Part shown: in pieces, positions 21,894-32,868 of the stretch
Position numbering within the stretch: the first letter of the stretch is position 1
Layout: each line of letters begins with the position of its first letter
From: Blepharisma stoltei
Taxonomy: Eukaryota > Ciliophora > Heterotrichea > Heterotrichida > Blepharismidae
Direction: 5' to 3'
DNA: 64,000 nucleotides
NCBI GenBank assembly: GCA_914767885.1
Contig: CAJZBQ010000011.1
Location: 1,364,001 to 1,428,000, forward strand
Notes under the pieces: model-generated
The model's input: only the letters and a program-made list of their open reading frames with translations
Databases searched by the model: none
Told to the model about the DNA's origin: nothing
Made by a program: the position numbers and the translations under genes

Positions 21894-22361
21894 CTAAAGA
21901 TCTGGCTTTTCAGTAGCTTTTTCAGCAGCTTTTTCAGTGTCTTCACTTGCCTTTACCTCAAACTCAATAATCTTGATTTTCGGTGTTTTTCCATGAACTT
22001 CAGCATAGGCATTAGGGTCATTAAAGTACTGTTCAGCGAAGTGTGGCTTTAAGTACCAAAACTCTACAGGTGTAGTTTCTCCAACTCTAGCTCCACTAAT
22101 AAATGTGAAAACTTGTACCCAGTAGCCGTCTGCACCTTCCCCTTCTCTTTTTCTGTCTCCAAATCGACCTTCTTTAACAATGATTTTGTCTGATTGGAAA
22201 TGTCCGACGACCCACATTTCTTGGCTGTTTGGGTCTTCTTTGCTTTCGATTGTGACGTCTTTCATACGATAAATTGGCACTTTTTCAACTTCTTCAAGCT
22301 GGAAAGTAGAAGCCGCCAAGCTTAATGATACAAGTAATGATATGAAAATAAGACGTGCCAT
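21894..22361 (-). CDS. Small secreted or luminal protein, unknown family
   Basis: 155 residues. A clear signal peptide (MARLIFISLLVSLSLAAS) is followed by a compact, beta-looking domain with aromatic residues (MWVVGHFQSDKIIV, YWVQVFTFISGARVG, VEFWYLKPHF). The tail is rich in Glu, Lys and Ala. There are no Cys pairs, membrane segments or retention signal. Function unknown. It is uninterrupted and its stop is TAA. Confidence 0.75.
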   Translation of the reverse strand: MARLIFISLLVSLSLAASTFQLEEVEKVPIYRMKDVTIESKEDPNSQEMWVVGHFQSDKIIVKEGRFGDRKREGEGADGYWVQVFTFISGARVGETTPVEFWYLKPHFAEQYFNDPNAYAEVHGKTPKIKIIEFEVKASEDTEKAAEKATEKPDL

Positions 22362-22773
22362 TTTATTATTGAGTTACAATGAAAAGGAAAATGGAAATTA
22401 AAATTAAAAGGAAAATTATAGATAATAAGCAAGGTAAATGTATGCAAAAAGGAAATTTTGGAGTTAGATTTGAAAATGGTATGAATTCTTTATTAGCCAG
22501 AATTATAATACGAATATTGCCTATTCACTAAGCCAACTCTCTAAAATTCCCTTGTCTTATTAATTTCTACAATAAACCTCTTTGTCATTCATGGACCTCC
22601 CTTTGCCTTCTCTGCTATGATTTTATAATAGCAATTTAATTAGCCAGTATTAAATCCCTTTATAAAATTAGCATCAAATAAACAAAGCATTTTATTTTAC
22701 CCACCTAAGTTATAATACAACCCTATCAAAACATAACTTTTTAATTATTTCCTAATTTATTATCCATAAAATT
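22362..22773. other. Gene-free spacer
   Basis: About 410 bp of AT-rich sequence between two minus-strand genes. Nothing recognised. Confidence 0.5.
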
Positions 22774-24209
22774 CTAAACATCGTTATACCCATCGCTATT
22801 TCTTTCCTCTTTTTCTTCATTTTCATAATCCGGGATAAACCTCAACAGCGGCAGCGGTAGAAGCATAATACAATTTGTAAGCAGCAGCATAAGCCACAGC
22901 AGGTTAAAATTACTTTCAGTAATTCCAAGCCCAATCATAAGCAGAGCTCCTAACTGGCTTGAAACTAAATTCCCAAAATTCCACGTAGACATCAGTAAAG
23001 CATATAAAGAGCCTTCAATATTTTTCGGGCAAATTCTGCAGCAGAGCACTAGCAGCGGCATTGCGTTCAGCTCTCCAAGAGCTTGGACCAAAAAGTTGCT
23101 GCTTAATGCAAAAACTGTGTCAGGGATCCCCAAAGTGACATTAAATCTCGTGACTAATAAAATTTGTGTTAAGCCCATTACACAGCCTATAATGCATGAC
23201 GACAAAAACATTGGCTTGAACCCGATGCCTTTAAGCCATTTATTATATACGAGCATTCCTATTAAAGTTGCTAAGCCCCAAGCCATTTTCATTCTTCCCA
23301 TGAATTCATACTCAAATCCTAAGTCGTTAGTATAGTATTATAATATGAAGGATTTTTTAAAAAAAATTATTGGATTTTTGTTATTAAAATAAAGAAAATT
23401 TGATTTTCAGGAAAAGTAAAAGATTTTGAGGCTAATTCAAAAAAAATATAGAAAAACATCGCATCCCCAGAGGACGGAGTACACATAAATAAGAAAATAA
23501 AAGTGATTGGTCACGCCACCCTCGGCATTTTTACAAATTGCCAAATTTCTTTAACTTGGGTATGAACAGTTGGATTTTCAGTCACTCTGCGTTCATTCAT
23601 TAATAAAGCTGCTACACACAGCAGCAATGGAAAGCAGGCAGTAATCAAAAACACAGTCCTTTTATCAATATATTCCAATAAAATCCCACCAGAATATGCA
23701 GTCACCAGCATCCCAAATGCCCTAGTTCCAAAAAACAATGTTACATATTTTGAAGCGTCCTCAGCGCTGTCCCCATGTTTTTGGCTTTCTTCCACTACAA
23801 GAGCTTCCCCAATTACATTGCAAAAAGCTGTGCAAATTTGTATAATAAGCATTGTCACAATTGCAGAAATCGACGAATTTACAACTGATGACATTACAAC
23901 CCAAGAGCACATGCCAATTATCCCAAAAACTGCAAGATAAGGGGATCGTCTTCTTCCGAAAATAGGGAAACAGTCAGAAATAAAGCCCCATAGTGGTTTG
24001 ATAATTCAAGGAATAGACGCAAGTGAGGTGGCAAAAGCAACTTCTGAAGGGCTCATTTTGAAATCGTCTTTATATAGATAACTCATTGATAAATCTGATA
24101 GCCCTAAAAAACCTTGAGAAATTGCAACTAGTATAATGACGAGGCCGGCAATGTTGTATCTGGAGGAAAGCCCTTTTAAGGGTTCTTCTTCTATGTCTGG
24201 TAAAGCCAT
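22774..24209 (-). CDS. Folate-biopterin-type transporter (FBT/BT1, MFS superfamily)
   Basis: 439 residues after removal of one IES (23333-23448). Twelve hydrophobic segments are expected. The second and third flank IIKPLWGFISDCFPIFGRRR, which matches the K.L.G..SD..PI.G.RR signature of the BT1/FBT branch known from kinetoplastids, plants and apicomplexans. TGA is read as Trp at two sites, including KMPRVAW. The IES lies in the 7th-8th segment region; TA-to-TA removal gives MFFYTNDLGFEYEF, the expected FF.TN.LGF pattern. Substrate could be folate, biopterin or a related compound. The upstream spacer carries a MITE. Confidence 0.88.
23333..23448. other. IES, 116 bp, in FBT-type transporter gene
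   Basis: Contains in-frame stops. TA-to-TA removal restores the family motif FFYTNDLGF. Confidence 0.88.
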
Positions 24210-24377
24210 TTATAAACGGCTACACATCAAAAAGTTAATTTTTGATTAGGTTTGTGTCATTTTAATTATGATTATTTTGGTATTTTAAAGGTAATTGTTT
24301 TAAAAAAACTGTGTTATAAAGCTGGTATATTAAATAATGCGTAATTAAAATTAAAAATAGTGTATTATTATTACTCA

Positions 24378-24708
24378 CTCCCCTCCTCCGTGAGCGAACA
24401 AAACCATTGGAAAAATCCCTATTTTTTTGCCCAAAAAACCCATCCCCGTAAGTGAACAAAAATTTTTTTAATAGAAAAAATTTTTTAGATAAAAAATTGA
24501 TATATATAAGTGATAATTAGTATAATGAAATTTCGACCTAATTCTGTTTAATTTTAAATAAATTGCGTTTTAAAACATAAAATTTTATAATTAAATTAAT
24601 ATTTGCTTCCCAATTTTTGCAAATTAGGATTTTTTTTAAAATTTCGAAAAAAAATTTTTTCTATAAAATTTATACATGAATTTTTTTGTTCACTCTCTGA
24701 GGGGGGAG
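24378..24708 (+). mobile_element. CTCCC-family MITE, about 331 bp, intergenic
   Basis: Left end CTCCCCTCCTCCGTGAGCG with internal repeat copy intact. The right end lacks the inner half of its hairpin. Flanks are TCA on the left and GCA on the right, so the duplication is imperfect. It lies between the FBT-type gene start and the 3' end of the OGDH gene. Confidence 0.85.
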
Positions 24709-24752
24709 GCAGGATAATAATTAAAGAAATTGATTAGTAATTCATAAAAGGA

Positions 24753-27700
24753 TTAGCTTGAAATAGTCATTGCTTTATCAAGTAGATCTTTTACTTCTTG
24801 GACATGAATATAATGGTATCCAGTTGCTACTGCTCCTGAGGGTTTTCTTGAAACAACAGAAAGATCTGTAGAATTAAGCCCTAAAATGGTTAATATTCTT
24901 GGAGAAACATAACTCCATGCCCCATAGTTCAAGGGTTCTTCTTGAACCCACTGTAGCTCTGCTTCATGATATTTTTCGTTAATTTCTCTGATTTCGTCAA
25001 ATGGGAATGGTGCAAGTTGTTCAAGTCTTATAATTGCAATGTCTTTGATATTCCTTTTACTCTTTTAGGATTTTATGGATGAAGCTCATAAAAAGAGTCT
25101 TTAAGGTGATCTTTAAGAACTAAATAACTTATGGGAAGGCCTGAAGAATATAATTAGTTTAGTTTTTGTCCTTCAGATTAGATGAAATCTGAAAAGAGAT
25201 TGGAGAGGCCAAGCAACAAAAACCTGAAGACCATTGGAAGAAAGCCAGACTGCAAAGTCTAATGGCCATAATTTAATTTATTGTTGTTTACTCCTTTCAG
25301 AAACCAAATCATAATAAACCTGCCCAGTGCACAAAATCACTTTTTTTATATTTTCAGGCGCATCAATCTCACTTGGATTATCATCATAAACAATTTTTGG
25401 AAAATCCTCTGAAAACTCATTTAAATTTGAATTAGCTCCTTTATACCTTAATAGCTTTTTTGAGGTCATCACAATTAAAGGCTTCCTGTAAACATTAACG
25501 ACTTGTCTCCTCAAAAAGTGAAAATAATTGGCAGGTGTCGAAGGATACACGATTTGCAAATTTTGCATTAAAATTTTGATTTTTTTTTCTAATTCGTCTT
25601 TTGGGTAATGATACGGGTCTTCCATTGATAACTGCAAAAATCGCTCTAGCCTTGCATTGGAATGTTCAGACCCTTGCCCATCATATCCATGTGGTAATAA
25701 TAGCACAAGCCCACTTGGCTGCCCCCATTTTACTTCTCCGCTGGAAATGAACTGGTCGATTACTATTTGTGCACCATTTGCAAAGTCGCCAAATTGAGCT
25801 TCCCACATAACCAAAGCATTTGGGTTATTCAAAGAATAGCCATACTCAAAGCCAAGAGCTGCGTATTCTGATAGATGGGAGTTTATTGCGTAAAAAAGAG
25901 ATTGGGAGTCATCAATATGGCGGAGTGGGATGTATTTTTGGAGGTCGATCTTTTGGTCTTGGATTATAGCGTGCCTTTGCGAAAATGTGCCTCTTTCGAC
26001 GTCTTGGCCACTCAGTCTGACTGGGTATTTTTCTATAGTTAAAATACTGCCCCACGCAAGGGCTTCTGCTGTGGGCCAGTCAATATCCTGGCCTTTTTCT
26101 ATTGAAGCTAATCTGTTCTTATAAAGTTTTTTGACTCCTGGATGTGCATTTATGGACTCAGGAAGACTGCTGCATTTTATTCCTATTTCTTTTAGCCTTT
26201 CTACTTTTACACCTGTCGGTTTAAAGCACTCAGTGCTGATTCCTATAAGATTTTCAAAATAAGATTTTTTCGCCCCTTCAGTGGTTCCTACTTTTTGTGC
26301 ATTTTCAAAAGCTGAATTATAGCCATCGTTAATTGACTGCTTAATATTAGAAATTTCCTCATCATTTAAAACCCCTTCTTCTTTTAGTTTTTCGCTATAA
26401 ATTTCTAATACAGTTGGATGCTTTGCTATAAGCTGATACATTTTAGGGTTTGTAAATAAAGGCTCGTCTAGTTCATTGTGGCCAAATCTCCGATATCCGA
26501 TAATATCAAGGAAAATTGAATTTTTGAACTCTTCTTTTCAGTCTACTGCCAATCTTGAAGCAAAATCTATCTCTTCTGGACAGTCCGCATTTACATGCAA
26601 AATAGGCGCCCCTATTACTTTTGCAATTTCTGTTGGAAATAGCCCTGTTCTCGCTTCTCTAGGAACTGTGGTAAACCCAATATTGTTATTTAGTACCAAA
26701 TGTATGGTCCCTCCTGTCTTGTAATTAGTTAGGTCTTCCATTTGTACAGTCTCATATACAACACCTTGTCCAGCCAATGCGGCATCTCCGTGTATCAAAA
26801 TACATAAAGCTTTTTTTCTTTCATTTAGCAGAGCTTTGGTTTGGCCAACTGCAACAGGGTCAACTGCTTCTAAATGTGATGGATTTCCCATCAATCTTAT
26901 AGTGACTTCTTTTCCTTTTACAGTCCTTTTCACACAGTGACCTAAATGGTATTTCACATCTCCTTCTTCATAATCCTTGCCTTGGGTTTCAAAAAATAAT
27001 GATAAAATATATTTTAGGTCACAGTTTAAGGCATTTGCCATGATATTGAGTCTTCCTCTGTGTGGCATGCCAATGATAAAATTGTCATAGCCATAGGAAA
27101 CTGCGTTTTCAATAACTCCTTCTACAGCTAAAACTGCAGTTTCTAGGCCATCCATTCCAAACCTTTTGTGGGAAGAAAATTTCTTATGAAAAAATTCTTC
27201 CAAAAGCTGCGTTCTTGCGAGTTTCTGGAAAATTTCTACTTTTTCTGCAGCGGAATATGCAAATAATTGGTCTTTTTCTATATGCATTCTCATCCAATTG
27301 CACTCATCTCTATATGGGATGTGCATATACTCAAAGCCAATTTTTCCACAGTAAACTCTTTTACAATTTTCAATTAAATCTTTTAATTTTCATACCCCTT
27401 TTTTAGGACCAGTCTCATCAATAAAGCCTTTAATTAAATTGCTGCCGAGATCGTATGATTTTTCCATGTCAGTGTCTGTGAATTTAAAATTTTCCCAACG
27501 AATAAGACCAGGAATTCTGGTTTTTGCTAAATGGTGCTCTATATTGATAGTTAATTTTAATGGGTCTACATCTGATAGCATATATCCATATAATTGATAA
27601 GCCCTATATAAAAGCAAAACTTTGTGGATTTCTTTTGAATCTGTTGCTGATAATAAATTGTCTTTTATTACTGAAGCTGTCGGGACTGGGATCTCTTCTG

Positions 27701-27869
27701 AATCTAAATTTTCAAAGTAAGATTTTCATTGAAGGGGTAAGGAATTCTTGTCAGATTTTCATAGGTCAAAAAGAGCTTCGAAATAAGATGAGCTTACTGC
27801 AGGATTCACAGAGCTGCCAAACAGTCGTTTGGAGTATTTCATAAATCTGAGGGTATTTTGGGTAAACAT
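24753..27869 (-). CDS. OGDH: 2-oxoglutarate dehydrogenase E1 component (mitochondrial)
   Basis: 961 residues after removing one IES (25058-25288). This thiamine-diphosphate enzyme decarboxylates 2-oxoglutarate in the citric acid cycle. The N-terminus MFTQNTLRFMKYSKRLFGSS is basic and Ser-rich, as expected for mitochondrial import. Conserved blocks include HIPYRDECNWMR, FSSHKRFGMDGLE, GMPHRGRLN, YHLG, GNPSHLEAVDPV, HGDAALAGQG and GYRRFGHNELDEP, and the C-terminal EEPLNYGAWSYVSPR. Conserved Trp residues are coded by TGA (for example KGVWKLKDLIE). The IES near the C-terminus joins ERSK to RNIKDIAIIRLEQL. Length is close to animal and yeast E1. Confidence 0.97.
25058..25288. other. IES, 231 bp, in OGDH gene
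   Basis: Contains in-frame stops. TA-to-TA removal restores SERSKRNIKDIAIIRLE. It has no CTCCC ends. Confidence 0.88.
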
Positions 27870-28360
27870 TTTTATTGTGTACTATTAAAATTCATCTTGA
27901 TAATTGGATTATAAATAGTAAAGCCGTATAGGTAGCTTTAAGGGCTTTAGGTATAATCATACTGAATTATATTTAAAATAAGCTTTATAGTGGATATAAG
28001 CCTTCTAATTAAAGGTACTGCACTATCAGAATTTGTGTATTTTTTTCTAATAAAATTAGAATCATAATAGTGAGTTCATCTTATTGGCTCATATAGGATA
28101 TCATTAAAGCTATTTATATACCTTGCACCGTCTTTACTAAATCAATCTGCATAATAATGATGTCTTTATTAAAATAATCTTGCATATATCAATTCATTTT
28201 TAAGCCTTTAATTTCTATTTGTTCTTGAGCCTTCATTCACAATATCTTTTTTTTAGAAACTTCTAATTCGTTACTCCTTTACCCAGCCTTGCCTTTCACT
28301 TCGACATTTTTAGCTTTTATATCCTATGCTAGATTTAAAATTTGTCATGAATTAATATAA
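27870..28360. other. Gene-free spacer between divergent genes
   Basis: About 490 bp, AT-rich. Nothing recognised; it should hold the promoters of OGDH (minus) and the kelch gene (plus). Confidence 0.5.
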
Positions 28361-30071
28361 ATGCATTCAAGAATCATCGAGCGGCTTGAAAATTCTGATA
28401 GTGGCAATACAAGTACCGAAGACCTGCTCATAATAAATAATCTCGCTACCTCACTTGATACCACCCAAATGCCAATAGCAATCCGAGTTCCTCATCCTAG
28501 GTCCTTTTTAGATGAGAGCTCCAGTGAAGAAGTATCAGAAAGACTGATCAGGACGTTTAACCAAGACGTAATCAGAATTGACGAAACACTGGAATCTTTA
28601 TTAGAAAAAACTTTCACTCCCCCCCCCCCTCCGTGAGCGAACAAAACCATTAGAAAAATCGCCATTTTTTGACCAAAAAAACCCACCCTCCGTGAGTGAA
28701 CAAAAATTTTTTTAATAGAAAAAATTTTAATGGAAAAAAATTTTGATATATAAGTGATAATTAGTATAATGAAATCTAGAGCTAATTCTGTTTAATTTTA
28801 AACAAATTGCGTTTTAAAACATAAATTTTGCAAATTAAATTAATATTTGCTTCCCAATTTTTGCAAATTAGGATTTTTTTTAAATTTCGAAAAAAATATT
28901 TTTTATAAAATTTTATATATATAAATTTTTTTTAAAAAAAAAAAATTAACCCCCCTCCGTGAGCGAACAAAATTTTTTTGTTCGCTCACGCTCACGGAGG
29001 GGGGGGGGGGGAGTCAGTGAAGGAAGCCAAAGCAATTCTTTTTTAGCTGATATAACATCGCAGAGCTGAAAAATGCAGACTTACTCTATATCAATAGATG
29101 ATGGGAATTCTTCAATTGTGTTTAATGCCTATAGCTTTAATGATATTTCTCAGCCTAAAAGCCCAAAAATAAACAGTCCGAAACATGAAGGTGCTGATAC
29201 ATTAAGAGAAGAGGTTTATTTTGAACAGCCATTTACGCTGATTACATTAAGAAATAATGAATTGTATCTGTATCATATGATTAACGATAGAGAAGATCAT
29301 ATAGAATTGCCGACTAATATTATGACTCATTCAGCTTGTGTTCTGCCTGATGGACAAATTATTGCTACTGATGATGGGAGCATACCGAACTCTACGTTTA
29401 GGTACCAAAATTCTGCAGGCTGAGCTTATATAAGTGAACTTATATACCCTAGAAATGGCCATTCTATGATTTTCCATAAGGGGACAGTGTATGTCATTGG
29501 AGGACTTTACAACGGAAAATTGCGAAATGAAGTAGAAAGGCTAAATAAAAATGACAGTTGAGAAGAAATCCCTAGCCTGCATAATCCTAGACAAAATCCA
29601 GCCTGTGTGTCTATGGAAAGCAAACTTTATGTGACTGGAGGAATCTGTGAAGTCCCAGATTTTGCTTTTATTGAAGAAGGAATTTTTAATTATTTTTTTT
29701 GTAAAAAATAATTAAATTTTGTTAAAAAATTTTTTTTATTTGAAGTATTAATTGGGAAAACATGGAAAATTTTAGATGTAAAAATCGAAGGAAATCTGCA
29801 TGGACATGCTTGTTTTTTTACTCCTGAGCATAAATTAGTGGTGCTTGGAGGAGTTAAAGGAGATAGCCCTGCCTGCCATATTGCTATGATTACAGATGAA
29901 GATGGAGTTGTAAATGAAGGGTTTATTGAATGTCAAGACAGCTTTCCATTGAACTCGTGGAGCTATATAGAAGAAGAAGGCAGTATTATTGCATGGGGGA
30001 CACAAGCTCTTTGAAAGTTTGATATTTTGACCACATCGCTAAAAATACAACAAATTTTCCCATTAATGTAA
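28361..30071 (+). CDS. Kelch-repeat protein
   Basis: 418 residues if the MITE (28614-29013) and a 54-bp IES (29669-29722) are removed. The first ~85 residues are Ser/Glu-rich and acidic. From about residue 130 the sequence shows kelch blades: HSACVLPDGQIIATDD, NGHSMIFHKGTVYVIGGLY with EVERLNKNDSW, NPACVSMESKLYVTGGIC with FEVLIGKTWKIL, and HACFFTPEHKLVVLGGV. Blade-closing Trp codons include TGA (NDSW). Kelch propellers are protein-binding; no catalytic domain is seen. The MITE here is flanked by TCA, not TA. The frame could also continue past 30,063 into an exon-like segment inside a repeat (end at 30,511, 456 residues). Confidence 0.82.
28614..29013 (+). mobile_element. CTCCC-family MITE flanked by TCA, in kelch gene
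   Basis: Complete copy with a right hairpin (slightly duplicated CTCACG). Flanked by TCA at 28,614-28,616 and 29,014-29,016, so there is no TA at its own edges. Exact removal keeps the frame (EKTF-SEGSQ). Removal between TAs further out (28,602 and 29,044) also keeps it. Confidence 0.92.
29669..29722. other. IES, 54 bp, in kelch gene
   Basis: Contains an in-frame TAA. Cutting from TA to TA joins VPDFAF to KKFFLFEVLIGKTW, giving a normal kelch strand. Confidence 0.65.
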
Positions 30072-30101
30072 TAAGTTTTTATGCACATCTATTTCTCCTA
30101 T

Positions 30102-30966
30102 TAAGGATCCCCCCCTCATTTGTCCAATTTTCTAGTCTTATTTTTCTAAGAAAAAAAATTTTCAGGACCTCATTTGTCCCAAAATCTAGTCAAAAATGAT
30201 TTGTCCCATTTTCTAGTCTTTTTTGGATTTTTTCGAATGTCTTAAATTTAGTATTTTACTTACTCCCCCCCATCCTTGATCGAACGATTGACTGTAAAAA
30301 TTCCTAAAAATTGGGGAAATTAAACCCCCATCCTTGATCGAACGATTTTCATATCATGGAAATTTTTTATATATATAAAAAATATTAGTTATCAAACGCT
30401 TTGGAAGATGTGCCTAATGAAGTTGTTTTCAGAGCTTTGAGACGACAGAAAGCTGCGAAATCAACCATCCGAAGTGATTTAGACATCAACCTAGGCTTAA
30501 AAGCTCAATAATCTAATAAAATAGAGATTCTTTAAAATTTTAAAAAATATTTATTTTAAATTAAAATTTATACAGTTTAAAAAGGTAACTAATAAATCAA
30601 AATATTAAAAATTGGTATTTTTATGAAATTAATTCAATTTTTTGCTGTAAAAATAATTATTAAATACTCTTAAACCCTCTTATTTAAAGTAAATAAAAAA
30701 AATCTATATATATCTTTTCATTTTATATATAAAATTTTTTTCCCAAAAAAATTTTTTTTTAAACCCCATCCTTGATCGAACGATGGCGAGTCGTTCGATC
30801 AAGGATGGGGGGGGAGTTAGAAAATGAGACAATTGAGGTTCGAAATTATTTTTTTTATCAAAATTTTGACTAGAAAATTGCTAAAAATTTTTTTTTTCTA
30901 TAAAAAAACTAGAAAAATGGGCAAATGATAAAGACTAGAAAATTGGACAAATGAGGGGGGGATCCT
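30102..30966. mobile_element. Third-family TIR element (AGGATCC ends), 865 bp with nested insert
   Basis: TA-bounded. Ends AGGATCCCCCCCTCATTTG and its inverse, continuing with TCCAATTTTCTAGTC in both arms; degraded internal copies of the repeat follow the left end. A second element (30261-30817) is inserted in it, so the original element is about 308 bp. It lies just 3' of the kelch gene. Confidence 0.85.
30261..30817 (+). mobile_element. Second-family TIR element (ATCCTTGATCGAACGA repeats) with coding-like core
   Basis: Flanked by TTA on both sides. The layout is the same as the CTCCC family: outer repeat, an internal copy about 65 bp in, AT-rich body and a right-hand hairpin of the same repeat. 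The repeat itself differs (CTCCCCCCCATCCTTGATCG). The core at about 30,389-30,511 holds a coding-like stretch with EDVPNEVVFRALRRQKAAK and STIRSDLDINLGLKAQ followed by TAA. Confidence 0.85.
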
Positions 30967-31158
30967 TATAAATATTTATATAATATTTATTATCACAAAC
31001 ATATTTTACAAAACAATTGTCGCTATATATTTCTAAATATAATATCTAAGCCTCTATGAATTCCTATTTGCAATTACTTATCCTTTTCTTCTAATAATAA
31101 TCTACTTCAAATATTGAAGTTATTATATCGTCATATATTAATATTCAACAAAGCTATT

Positions 31159-32830
31159 ATGAGCTATTCAGAGCTATGGAATAAATTCAAAGAAGTCCGC
31201 GTTCATTATAGAGAGTCCAAAAAAACATGCGACGAATTTATAATCTTTTTACGGGACAAATCAGAACTTGATAGATCATACGCGAGAGGATTAGAGAAAC
31301 TTGCCTTAAGCACCTTTTTTGAATTAGGAAAAGGCACGCTTGACCCCTGCTTATCATCTCTTAAGCAGCGGCTAATAGAGTACATTTCTCTATGCAAAAC
31401 CCTCGCAAACCAATTCCACACTGACCTTGCCCTAAATCTTCGGCAGCTTCTAGTCCATCAAGATCTCTTAATTAAAGATAAACGTGACCAAGGCAAAAAA
31501 CTGGTCCAAGAGCGAGAAAAACTAATAAAAATCGCCCAAAGAGCCAAAGAAAAGTACATAAAATCTTGCAAAGAGTCAGAAGCCTGTGCGCAAAGTAAAA
31601 GCAGGTTTGAAATTGCGTATAAGCAAGAAGAAGAGTTATCAAAGGCTTATCAGGTTTCTATAGAAAATGCTAATGCATTTGCAGCTCCCTTTAGAGAAGC
31701 CATGGACAAGATTTTGAGCACGTATCAGATTCATGAAGAAGAGAGGATGAAGCTGCTAAAAGAGTCATTGGCGAGGATGGTGGAGTATGAAAAAACGTTT
31801 TTTAAGTGCTTGGAATATACTCTGGATGCGTTAGCTTTGGTAAGGGTTATGTAGCCAATTGAAAGTTTTAATCCAAGTGTAGATTTAAAGAAATGGGTAG
31901 ATGATACGTATATAGAAAGCGTTATAATTAAGGATGGCTTTTAGCTTGCCCTAGACTATTGATTGGTATTGGTAAATGATTTGCTTATCATTTAGTAGAT
32001 TGGTTGAAGTACTAAAGAAACTTCGCAATTGGGCTAATAGCCTATAGTCAGAGTGAGCTATAAGCCTTCTTAGGCCATATTGAAGAAATAGTTTTTGAGC
32101 CTTTTCATCATAATATGGAATTTGACAGGTTTTTGGTTGAATTAAAATCCTCACACCAAGGCGACATTGTGAAAAAAATTATTGATAAATGCTGAAAAGG
32201 CGAGGTCATCGATTTTGATCAAAGATGTCAGTTTTCACAAACTATTGCCGAGCCTGAAGGGAAAAAAGCCTGGATCGCTTTTCTTAATGAAAAGCGAAAT
32301 CAAGGCCAATTTAAAATCCCTACTGAAACTTTTGTTATCATAGGAGAATTATTGCACGATGTCTTGACAAGTATGCTTAATTCTTCCGCGTACAATTGTG
32401 CAAGCCAATGTATCATTTTATCACAAACATTTTACTATGAAAATGAAGGCCAAAAAAATTATTTGCAAAATGAGGTCATAGATCATGCATTTTGGAAGCA
32501 AGAAGATGTATGGAAAACTATTCCTTATAAAAATAGCTTTGATACCAGCTTAATTATAAAAAATAATAATAATTCATTAGAATGTGACATATTATAACAG
32601 AAGCTATTGACCACGAAATAAAAAAATGCAATGAATACTGCAAGGACATAATGCAGAATGATGAAGATTCCCATGAAAGATTAGGAGAAGTCGTTGTTTC
32701 ACAGCTATCATCGTATGCACATATAATGGAAAGTTTTCATGTCCCTGAGCACGAAATCCAACAAATTCTTAATACATTTGTTAAGAATTATAATTTGCCT
32801 GATGATATATTAATTACGTTTATGGCTTAA
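31159..32830 (+). CDS. F-BAR domain protein with KIAA0513/SBF2-like C-terminal domain
   Basis: 487 residues after removing a 15-nt intron (31840-31854) and two IESs (31923-32077, 32557-32594). The N-terminal ~235 residues form an F-BAR/FCH domain: SELWNKFKEVRVHYRESKKT, ELDRSYARGLEKLA, then long charged helices. F-BAR dimers bend membranes during endocytosis or phagosome formation. The C-terminal half resembles the KIAA0513/SBF2-type helical domain: KKAWIAFLNEKRNQG, then ILSQTFYYENEGQKNYL and HAFWKQEDVW. The combination links membrane curvature to a Rab/GEF-type module. Trp codons include TGA (DKCWKGEV). All three removals keep the frame. Confidence 0.85.
31840..31854 (+). other. 15-nt spliceosomal intron
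   Basis: GTAAGGGTTATGTAG, including an in-frame TAG. Removal joins LDALAL to PIESFNPS. Confidence 0.88.
31923..32077. other. IES, about 155 bp, imperfect palindrome
   Basis: GGCTTTTAGCTTGCCCTAGAC near the left end matches the inverse of the sequence near the right end (GTC...GAGCTATAAGCC). TA-to-TA removal joins YIESV to IEEIVFEP; a neighbouring TA pair would add GH. Confidence 0.75.
32557..32594. other. IES, 38 bp
   Basis: Very AT-rich. Removal joins SLII to TEAIDHEIKK and corrects the frame. Confidence 0.8.
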
Positions 32831-32868
32831 TTGCTTAAATTCATATTTTTAGCAATTCTGGAAAATAA

